NCBI RefSeq assembly: GCF_000003815.2
Contig: NC_049997.1
Location: 2,763,589-2,827,588 of the forward strand
Source of the DNA: Branchiostoma floridae
Taxonomy: Eukaryota > Chordata > Leptocardii > Amphioxiformes > Branchiostomatidae
Direction of reading: 5' to 3'
DNA: 64,000 bases
Below are positions 13,501 to 25,500 of this stretch, piece by piece; the first letter of the stretch is position 1; each line of letters opens with the position of its first letter. Position numbers and translations under genes: made by a program. Under the pieces are notes generated by a model. It saw nothing but the letters and a program-made list of their open reading frames with translations. It was not told the origin of the DNA and did no database searches.

Positions 13501-16500
13501 TCATATTACGTCATAACGATACCAAAAATACAAGAAATATAAAACTTTACTAGTACATCATTCCCTCTAAATTTGGTGATCGTAACCCAAGCCGTTTTGA
13601 AATTACGAAGGGGGGGTCAAAAGAGCCCCCCCCCCCTTGGTCCCAGGAATCCCCAAAAAGCCTGGTGTAGATAGGGTTAAATGTGGCCTAATCCTAGCCT
13701 TACAGACGTCCAATAAGGAAAGGGAGAGCATCAAGTAAAGTTCCCACCACATCGTATCTCGTCCGAGCCGTCCGAACAGTCCCTCTTGCCATCACAAACT
13801 TTTGTGATCTTCACACAGCCCTTCAGATCGCGACACTGGATAAGGTCTCGCCGAAGAAAGTTTTGTCGTTCATTGATGTAGATACAGCTGTCTGCAAAGT
13901 GAACGTACGCAAGTCATAAGTTATTGAGTGGGCCGTAAAGGTGGGGTCACACATGCGTATATATTCAAGTCCGTTTGAGGTGCGTATAACGCTCTTAGTC
14001 TCTACCAGGCTCCACAGGTCGCGGGAAAAATAGTACAAATTGGACAAATGTAGATACATATCATGCCAGATGAGTTAGCTGACCGAGAAGTATGGTTAGC
14101 GACCCACCTAACTCGTCTGACATGTTACCTGTTTACGTTTGTCCAATTTCTATTATTTTTTACAACGACCTGTGGAGCCTGTTGAAGGCAAATACTCACA
14201 TGCGCGCCTCATACGGACTTAAATATATACGCAGGTGTGACCCCACCTTAAGGGTCTAAAGCGGCTACCATTCGACGATAACTTAGGTCACCTCAATACG
14301 ACAGTAATTGCACCAGGTGTGGCCATAAAGCCCCTATCTCACTGAGCGGAGGCACTGTTGAGGTATGTTGGAGTTTGACGACGCAAAGTTATACCATGCA
14401 AGAGTACCTCAGGCTAGTGAGATTGGGACTTGACATTGTTGAATCTATCTTTGACATGGCGGTTTCTGTGAAGATCGTGTCGACAAAGTCAAGTCAAAGT
14501 TTATTGCCCAGCATTTGTAAAACGGGTACAATGTAAGTCAAACTTAGGTATGTTGTATAAGACAACTGGCTATATAGTACTGTATAATTAAATTAATAAC
14601 GTGATATTAGATGTAGACTGAAGGCTATGCAATACTCGAAGAAACACAATGTACAGTACAACAGACAACTTGCTAATAACATAAATCTAGTACTTACTAC
14701 ACTCAGGTTCTATTATATATATATACAAACAATATTGAGAGGAGACACATTGTGGCACGGCTTACCGTAGTTTGTGCAGGCTCTCTACGGGGCCAGTGTA
14801 GGTCTCCGCCGCCAGGATAATCATTCACACCCGGTAGGATTTTCACGCGGTTAGACTTTGCCCACTTGGCTTAAGTCTAACCGCATGAAAATTCTACCGG
14901 GTGTGGCCGATTACCCCGGCAAGGTGGTATCTCACTCCACTTGGGGCAACAGTGCGGTACTGCAGGGTTAGTTCACTGCGTAGCCTGTGTTTACACAAGC
15001 TCTCGCCGGCTGGGCTTAATGACCCCCTCCCCCCTAGGGAGGCGGCAATCTTAGGGCCGGCCGCTAGGGGCGCGATTTTAGTCAGGCTAGTTCACTGCGG
15101 TACTGTTGTATTATTTTCGCCGATTTTTTATGATTTAGATATTGCGCAATGCGTAAAAGTATGACTTAGAAGACAACAAAATACACAAAACGAAGAAAAT
15201 CCGTTCTTCCCTCTGAAATTCCTTGAGGTATCTTATTCGAACCCCGCAGTGCCGCACCGGTGGGCCACGTGCAGTGAGATACCACCTTGACATATTTATC
15301 CTCTCAACCTTTTGCCAGTCTTGTTTATGTTGTTTTCTTCACACAGCAAAGTACGACTGGGAGTCAATTGAAGGCCGATTACCCCGGCGGCTGGGAGCTA
15401 CACTGGCCCCGTACAAAGCTTGACTACCTACGGTAGGCCGAGCCAGTAGAAGACTGGATTCCAGGTTAAGTGAGGGTCGACGTGAAGCATACCTGGACAG
15501 TCCCGTTCGTCCTCCTTGTCTTCCCCACAGTTCCAATCCCCGTCACACACACGGCTCGGGCTGTAGCAGCCTGCGTCTCCCGTACACATCCGCCTGTTCT
15601 TCTCTGGGCAAGCAGCATACCCTGGAAACCCAAAAAGAAGAAGAAATAAGGCCATGTTGATTTGATTATATGGATGACATCCTCTGCGAAACGCATAGCT
15701 GTTGCGACCACATTGAATAAAAAAGATATACAAGACGATGTAAAGACATTTATCAGTTCCCGTTTTTTTTTTGGAAACAGGTGAAAACTATAGCGCGCGC
15801 GTTTATTACCTGCATGTATGCAGGTATGGTTTTGATGCTGGTGGGAACTTTTCGGTAGCCGGGGATGTAGGGCGCTGTATCTCGTGAACGGATGGTGCGA
15901 GCACGACGATTTTTCGTACGTGGGTTGGGGGTGGTAGCCTAACACTCAGGTTTGATTTTGGGCCTCCTGGCGTTTGAACTTGACATTGCAGGTGGCATTT
16001 TTGGTGTTTTTGGGGCACTTTTGGCGCTGTGTGTCCGGAACGATACGCGCGATTGCGACGATTTTTGGTGCATGGGTGGGGGGTTGTTGCCTGTTGCCTA
16101 GGATTGACTTTGGGCCTTGTCGCGTTTGAACTTGACCCGGCAGGTCGAATTTTGTGTCCGAGAGGGGTGTTTCCGGAGTTATATCTTCTGAACGGCTGGT
16201 GCTGGCGCGATGATATTTGGCACATGTGTCGGCGGTGGCTGAATAATGCTCAATTTTGATTTTGGCGCCCTTGGTGCTTGAACTTGACATTTTAGGTTAC
16301 CTTTTGTGCGGGCACGGGGCGTGCGCTGTATCTCCGGAACGCAAGGTACCATTGTGTTGCTATTTGGTACGTGAGTTGTTTGTGGTGTCCTGGTGGTCAG
16401 GTTTGATTTTGGGCCTCCTAGTGCTTGAACTTGATACTGTATAGGTTGACCCTGTTTTTGTGTGGTTGGGGCATCCTCCCAATATCTGCTTGGTTTTAAA

Positions 16501-19500
16501 AACAGATTATGGTTGGGTGTAGAACCATCATCTGGCCTGGGCCACCTTCAATGTATCAGGTTACTTAGTGGCACTGACAGTTTGCCAGATGACGGGAGTG
16601 TACAAGATTATATATCTGTTGGTCAGGTATAATTGGAGTTTGCTTATTACTCTTTGTGGTGTTTCTAGAGCTGTATAGTACTGAGTTTTAAGTTTCGGTA
16701 CAAGTTCCTTTACCCTGTTGGCAATCATGGTTGAACTTGAACTTAAACAGAAGAAGATGCAATTTTCTAATGTGGAGGAGAACTGTATAGAGTGTGGGCA
16801 TAAGAGAAAGGTAATTGTGTATGATTTGTCCTGTGTTTCTTTTTGTTTCTTTGGTAATGCCATTTCCATACTGTATACAGGTAATTTGTTGTTTTGGGCT
16901 AGTCATATTCGCTTGGTTTTTGGGCCTGCTTAATCTATGGTACAGGCAGGGTTAAGTGGTGGAGGCTTAGCTTTGTTCTGTTTTAAATTCAGTATCGTTG
17001 GTTGCATTTTGTCGCGGCAAATATATGATGAAATTCCCCTTCTAAGCAACTGCTCATTGGTTTGCGGGGATGTTTGCTGGGTGTTTGCTCTGACTACAAC
17101 AGCTTCTGAACTTTTCAAAGCTTCCATTGCCAGTAGTCTGTGTAACACAAACTCCGCTGTCCAGGGCTGTAACTGGCCCCTCCCCGCGGGCCGGCGGATG
17201 TTTGGCGGGCTGCTATAAGCGAGATTTAATCAGGCTACATTGCCAGCAGCTTGCCATCTATAAATGGGATTGACAAGGACATTTTTCATAGTAAATTATG
17301 CTGTTAAATTTGGCTTAGATACTACAGGAGATTTAGGTTTGGGTTGGATGGATTGAATGAAAATATCATACCACCCTGGGGACTAACTGTTGCTGCTGCA
17401 TGGGGGCTACCACTATTCATATTGTCTAATGTCTATGGAACTACAGATAAAAGTATCATTGGTCAAATTATGCAAGTAACATTCCGATGTCAAGTGAATA
17501 ACACCCCAGAAATAAATCTTTAATGAATATCATTGGAAGAACACAAACCAAGGAGACTTAGCAGCTGCATTAGGTCAGTACATTGAAATAGGAAGATATT
17601 AGTATATCATGTGACCGAGTAACTTATTACATGTGCATGGGCCATCTGAGACAAAAAAAGGTAGCGTCTCAACAACTTCAAAGTACTGTGGTTGGTTACA
17701 TACTTAAGAAATCCAAAATAAGTAATGTTCATCCATGTCCAAACTTACAAATTCAGAAAATGGAATTTCAGAGTCAGACTTTTGCATGGTGCACAACCAA
17801 CACGGTAAAAAGCTCATTTTTCCAACCACGTACCACAGACAAAAAGGCAAAAATACCCAATAGGTCTACAGAAACCCAATACATTTCATGCAGGCCTGAG
17901 GTCTACGAACTCTTGTTATCCATGAAATTAAAGCTAAGGGCACAACCCACCGTACGTGCACTTTGTCCGTACGTTTTTTTGGGACGCCACGCCCGCCACG
18001 TATTTCTGACAGCGTAGCACAGTGGTAGTGTATTCGGCCCGTGACCGAGAGGTCGCCTGTTCGAATCCGCCTGCCGTGTTGCCGGTCTTGTGCCCTTGGG
18101 AAAGGCACTTTACACGACTTTCCTCACTTTACTCAAGTGAAAAATGAGTCGTCCCTCGGATAGGACGTTAAATGGAGGTCCCGTGTATGGGGAGAGCCAT
18201 ACCCTATGCACGTTAAAGAACCCGCCACATGTGCGAACATCCACCCGAGTGGATCAAACCATTCCGGCCAAAATAGGGGTAGTGAATCTCCCGAGCAGCC
18301 CTCGTAACCCCTGCTTCGCCTATTGGGTCAGTTAGTCCTCACTCATAGTGAGCAATTGGGCTGGTCTCGATCATGATGTTTCTGACCTAGGGCGAAGAGT
18401 TGCTGTTACAGTTCCAATCATGTAACCCGTAACATTGAGTGGCCTTCAGGCCTTGTTACGTGGTGACCATTGAGTAAAAAAAAAAAACGTATTAAACCGC
18501 GTGTCTACGGCGCGTCTGCGTGCTCCAAAATCCGTCGGATTCCCTACGAGTTCGTACGGAAGCGGTACTTACCACATACGGATCCCAAAAGATTGCCCAC
18601 GTTTTGGCACGTAGACAGCACGTATTGCGGGTTGTGCCCTTTAGATTTAGTCAGAGTGGCTTAATGTTAATCCGCAATTACAAGAAAGAAGCAAAATTAT
18701 AGTGCGTACAGCAGTTTCGTTCGTCGGTGTCGTCATCATCCCCACAGTCCACAATGCCGTCACACACACTGCATTCTGGGATGCAATGTCCGCTGTGAGG
18801 ACAGACGATCTCGTCCTCTGCACATAAACGTTTTTCTGATACAAAAAAAACAACAACACTTTTATTAGTAGTTATGTTTTTTTTTAATCACATCTGCACA
18901 ATAAGCACAAACGTATGACACCACATTGAATGATGAAAAGATATCCCAAAATTTCAAAGAAGTGACTACGTTGAGTGTTTTAATCACACGACAAGGGAGG
19001 CTAAAGCTAAGGGCACAGCCCGTCGTACGTGCAAATACGTGCTGTCTACGTGCCAAAACGCGGGATCCGTAAGTGGTAAGTACCGCTTCCGTACGAACTC
19101 GTAGGGAATCCGACGGATTTTGGAGCACACCGTAGAACTTTACGTGCAGGCAAAACTTTTGTGCGAAATCGCCCCCGTATGTACCAGTACGGGCGACGCG
19201 CCCGCCCAGCACAGCCTGAACGCTTCAGAAATACACAATGATGTATCAAGGTTAAATAAAGGTTGAAAAAATACGTGGCGGACGTGGCCTCCCAAACAAA
19301 CGTACGGACAAATTGCACGTACGGCGGGTTGTGCCCTTAGCTTTACCCTTTTGTGTGGCATAGCACATCGAACGTCCTGTCAACCCCACTTGGCACACTT
19401 TCCCGTCTTTGTTATTCGGCGTTGGCAGCACGTTTGCAAGCACACGGTTGTTGACGTCTACACCCCAGACGATACCATCTCCCACTGCCAACTGTTGTAG

Positions 19501-22500
19501 AGTTACTCCTGGCACATGTACCCATTCTTCACCAGGGGAGGTTTCATTCAACAATGTCCCCGCTCTGTGATACACATCGCCGGAATAGCCCACCGCCCAA
19601 ACCCCTGCTGGTCCCACCGATACAGACGTGAAGCAGCCTTCAATTGACTCCCAGTCGTACTTTGCTGTGTGAAGAAAACAAGATATACAAGAAATAAACA
19701 AGACTGGCAAAAGGTTGAGAGGATATATCTGTCAAGGTGGTATCTCACTGCACTTGGCCCACCGGTGCGGCACTGCGGGGTTCGAATAAGATACCTCAAG
19801 GAATTTCAGAGAAAAGAACGAAATTTTCTTCGTTTTGTGTATTTTGCTGTCTTCTAAGTCATACTTTTACGCATTGCGCAATATCTAAATCATAAAAAAT
19901 CGGCGAAAATAACACAACAGTACCGCAGTGAACGAACCCCGCAGTACCGCACTGGTGCCACAAGTGGAGTGAGATACCACGTTTTGCACTGTTGACAGGA
20001 TGTTCCTACCATGAAAACTTTTTTCTTGTCGGTTCCACAGCCTAGTCACGCAGTATAGGGCCTTCACATTGAAACCGAATCAGCAGAAATCAAGCAAAAC
20101 CAGCCAGAATTAAGTATTTGCAAAATTCGTGCCACATTCGGGGCCATTCCGAGTGGGAATTCCAAATGGACCTTAAATCCCCTTCACACGAGAAGGAGTG
20201 AGTCAAAATGCCGTCAGAATGAAAATTCTTTTCTATTCTTGGGAATTCGTACTGTATTCGAGAAATTCTTACTGCATTCCAGATATTCTTTTGGCCACAT
20301 TCTGACAGGATTCGAAGTGGCTTGCCGTTTCTGTTTTCATTTTCATTCTGACGACATTCCGGCTCATTCTTGCTCTTGTGTGAACGGGCCTGTAATGAGT
20401 CATCTGAATGACGACTACAGTACCGCAGTCTCTTTAAATTTCTCTGTCTGACAGTGTTCAGAATTAATAAGAACTATGACCAGCCAACAACCAGTGTCCA
20501 GTGTCTGTGACAATCCGAAAGCTGCGCCTGAGCTGGTTAGGCCATGTCATGAGACTTGCAGACAGACTGGCAAACCAGGTCATGAACTGGTCTCTTAGGG
20601 GTAAAAGACGCAGAGGTCGCCCTAAGATGAACTACAGACAGACCATCGAGAGGGACCTCCAAGCAGTAAATATCAGCTGGAAGGATGTGGGGAGGATAGC
20701 TGCCGGGAGAGCCTGCTGGGCCCACCTGACTGCCTCATGTGAGGGACGACACGGAAGCCCCTAAGTCTATACGTAAGACAGTGTTCTCTGGACTTTTCGC
20801 GCGTAGACATGAACAAGCATACAAAAGAGCTGCCAGTGTAACAACTACTGGTAGCAGATTATACCACAGTACAATGCAGTCTAGCAAGTTCAGCTTGCAT
20901 TTAACGTCAGTGTAACATGTCATATATGATTAACGAACATATGAACAGCAGCGTAGCAGTACATTTCGTAGAAGGACTCTTATCCGCTCGGCATCTGTAT
21001 GGTGTATACCCGGGCCCGACATACTAAAGAACATTCCTATGCAATATTAATATTTTGAACTCTTGAGGATAGCATGCTATGGGCTAGCTCCTTGACTGCG
21101 TCGCCAAAAATCTAAATGTCTCAACACTGAACAGATGAGTGGTTAGCTGGGGTTACATAAGATGCGCTAATATATATGCAGAATGTACGTTTATGAACGT
21201 ATCGTATTTAAGCTTAACCTGGAATCCAGTCTAGTTGTGGCACGGCCTACCGTAGTTAGTATAGACTCTCTACGGGGTCAGTGCAGCTCTAAGCCGCCGG
21301 TGTAATCATTCACACCCGGTAGGATTTTGCCCAGTGGGAGTTAATTAATAGGCCACAATAACTGCTGCTGGGCCAAGTCTAACCGCGTGAAAATCCTACC
21401 GGGTGTGAATGATTACCCCGGCGGCTGAGAGCTACACTGGCCCCGTAGAGAGCCTAAACTAACTACGGTAACGTTAGGCCGAGCCAGTAGTAGACTGGAT
21501 TCCAGGTTAATTCAAACTAGGCTTACAATATTTTTTAATGCATATTGGATGACACCGTTGTATTAATTAAGTATTAATGAATGAATTCATTGTACATTTT
21601 TGCCCAACCGAGCTAAGTACAGGTCACAACAAGTCAAAACATATATACATATAAAAGTATCGCGGATCTAGTCTAACACAGAAGTTCCGCTTCTTCTCGC
21701 TTCTTGGTAATGGTGAAAATGTAGGACTGCATGGGTTTAGCTATGGTCGGTTTGTTAAAACGCATGAGGAATATAAACTTGTCAGTGCTACTCATGTGTT
21801 TAGATAAGGGAATCTACTTTCTATGTAACTAAAGATAGTCTTTCTATCATTGACATACATAGCACAATCAACAATGAAGCGCACATCATCTTCTACCATG
21901 TTTGAGGTACAAAATTGACAAATTCTTCGTTCTAGAGGAGTGCGTTTGTGCCTTCGAAGCTTCCTGATTCAATTCGCAGTTTGTGATAACTGATTCTTAA
22001 TTGAGCAATGGCAGTTCTGTGCCTCATGTTTGTAATTTTCAAACACAGTTAATAACTGTTCTTCACTATACGTGGATGTATGTGTCCGCGTTTAGTGGGA
22101 CGGCGTGGCGCAATCGTCAGCACGTTTGACTCAGGCCCAGAAGGTCCTGAGTTCAAACCCCGACGTGTCACCGGTCTTGTGCCCTTGGGAAAGGCACTTA
22201 ACACGATTTTCCTATATAGGCTACAAAAGTCTTCAGCAAATTGAAGTAGGTAGCCTCAAAAAATCGAAAGAAACGAAAGTATGAATGTATGTTATGCTAC
22301 CTGAGATTTCACAGTAGAAAGGTGAGCGCCATATTTTGCCGTCAAATTCAACCGCCCATAGCTGCCCGGTTCTAGAGTTGACGCTCACTTCCTTCATATT
22401 TGCTGCCCCTACGGTTGTCCATATTCCTTTGTCAGGCGTCTCTGGGCTAAAGCCTATGAAGACAAAGCAACACTCTACCAATTCACATTACATCCTCAAA

Positions 22501-25500
22501 TCAACGTGCATTCAAAGTAAAAATCTGGTCCTGGACAAAAACTCAAAGACATAAAAACTCGCCTATCAGCTCATGGTGGTAAACTTGACTATAAGCCATC
22601 TGTATATTTCATGACCACTGACCTCCACATAATCCAATATATGATAATACTATGTACATGTATGATAGAATATGATAATAATGTTTTTGTTTATGTTAAT
22701 TGAATGAGGATGATGATGAATTGATTCATTGACGTTATGAGTAATCTAATGTATTGTATAATATGATATGGTTAAGAAAATGATGATTGATTTATGCTAG
22801 TTGTCTGATCAACATTATCTGTATAATTTGTTGTTATGTATTTTATTCGAGAGGACTCCAGGAAGAATAGTTCAATGTAACTAATGGAGATTCCTAATAA
22901 ACAAACAAAACAAAACAAAGCAAGTAAAACAATTACGCCCCGTGTGTTCGTTTACCGTCCTTCATTCGCAAATATAACCCTTGACCTACGAAATAAGAGT
23001 TGTTAGTGGACAACGCCATTATCTGTCATATTTCCTAGATCCATATTATAATGTATTAATTTATATATGATTGAGATTCTCAGAATGAAATCTGAGAGGT
23101 GTGGGTAATAGTAACAGGATTAGTATATCCTTTACAAGGCCGACAAATCCAGAGTACAGATAAAAACAAAATTATAAGAAATAAGCGCAAATCACTAATA
23201 GTTTGATACCTTCTGATAAATGACAAACCATTCTAATAAATGAGAAAAATAAACCAAAATTATAATGGTAATAATATAGTTCAGTACAGTACCTTTCAGA
23301 GCTATGGTCTCTCCATACATAAAATCCGGGTAGCTACCAATGACCCAAACTGAAGTCTTTCCTGAATGTATCCAGTCTATTTCGTGGTACCAGTCGGAGG
23401 AAATTGGTAGCTTCTCCAAGTTGAAGAGAGCATTATGGACAACATCGATGTGTACTGCTTGCCAGCGAAGCCCCGCTGTTTCGTCGTTCCTGTAAACAGA
23501 AATCTTCGTTATATACCCCCTTTCCACTAGGACGGCGCTCTCACCGCGCTCTCCCTACGACCTAAAATTTGACATATCGCGAATTTTATAGAAAAGAAAC
23601 GAATCTTTTTACACTTTGTGTGTTTTGTTGTCTTCTCCGTCACAATTTTACATTTTGTATGATATACCCAGTGTGTCAGCGAAGGATACACATATCCTAT
23701 TTAGGTCACAGTGAGAGCGCAGCGCGATCGCCGTCTAGTGGAAAGGGGGCCGGCCTGTCACATTATGCACGATCTTCGGGCGTATCGATGGAAGATCGGC
23801 CATATTTAAGATCGACAGAGGATTGCGTGTATTTTTCACCTGAAAACCGTCCCTGCCACATATAAGCTATGCTTTGCACCTTGTACAATTGTTGTGCAAT
23901 AACGTTATTATTATAAGCGAGACCCATTACCATATACAAAATCATCCACAACAACATTTCTGTCCCACAGGCATCCAAACTGGTCCTGGCGACTCGATGC
24001 TCCCGCCGCACAGACCACGCTTTCAACCTGCAGACCATCGCGAGTAAATCTAACTTCTACAGGCTCTCGTTGTTCCCTCGTACCATCCAGGAGTGGAATG
24101 AACTTGAGCCTGGTGTGGCGGAGGCGGGGTCTCTCCCCCAGTTCAAAACTGAACTGGGGAGGGCCCTGCTGCATTGAGTCGTGCCTACACGTCCTTGTAT
24201 ACATGTATATGTAAATAACACTAACCCACTACATCCACGTGTCTCGTCATTTGCACCCACATATCAGTTGTTTTTGTTCCTTTAGTGTTTACCTTTTTTT
24301 TCCCGTTGTTAATTTGTAATCATCACTTGTGACTAGCAACATGCGCACTGCTGATAATCCCTTTACAGGGGCTTAGAAGTAATGAATGAATGAATGAACT
24401 TTATTGCACAACATTTGTACATGGTAAATTGTAAGGCAACAGTAACAAGTCAATTAATACAATGAAAGAAGAAAGATGACACATATGACGACTCACCCAT
24501 GCGTTCCTACGCGGTACATCACAGTAGAGTGGTTATAGACCGCCCAGACGCCAACACGTCCAACTGAGATCCACAGAAACCGTTCCGTACCGACTACTTC
24601 CCATCCTGTTCCTGGACAAAATGATAGAAGAACTTTATTGCGTGACAATTGTACATGGTACAATGTATGGCAACGAATATCACATTAAGTACCAAATAGA
24701 TGTATAGAATAAGACTTATCCTGATTTACATAACAATAAGGGCTAATACAAGTCTTTGATATAGTGTTACAATCGAGTTTGGCTAATGAAGCTTGCGTCA
24801 CTGCGGGGTTCGAAATATACTCAACGAATTTCAGAGATAAGTAACGAATTTCCTTAAGCTTACTTATTGTGTATTTTGTCGTCTTCTAAGTCATACTTTA
24901 ACGTATTATGCAATATCTAAATTATAAGAAAACTCGGAGAAAATAACACAACAGTACCGCATTGAACGACCCCCGCAGTGACGCAAGCTTGACGCAAGTG
25001 CAGTGAGAGTGCAACTTTACCTTGAGGAGCTGTTTTGGTGATCCCCGTGCGTCGCAGCGGTCTTCCGCCATTATCCAGAGCCCACACCTGATTGGTTGAG
25101 CTACTGACGCTGATTTGTTTGATTCTGTCGCTCAGCAACAACCAATCAGATCCAGCAGACAGAACATTCGAAGTAGATGGCCCTAAATATTGTGCGGAAA
25201 GTAGGAAAGTAACATATTCAAATTCATTCTGCATTTTCTTTTTAACGCCAGCCCCTGCTGGCTCGAATGTTCGATCAAACTTAGTAATAATATTTTTTAT
25301 TAATAGTTCTAAGAATAAAAATTCGAAGATTTTACACCTCCATGGATATTGTTTGCAACTTATACATTTGCTCATTTTGCAACTTCATTGCACTATTTAC
25401 AATATGCTCACAACTCATGCTCACAAACTTTTTTTAATGGAGAAAACTGATGCAAGCGTGAATGACATCAATATAATCACAAGTTTCTTTTTTTTCACAA

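Noticed and set aside
18005-18080. Functional tRNA gene
   Set aside because: A and B boxes are present, but it continues into a SINE body with a poly(A)-like tail and target duplication.
22770-23190. Gene in the AT-rich stretch between tectonin exons
   Set aside because: No open frame, splice pair or RNA signature seen.
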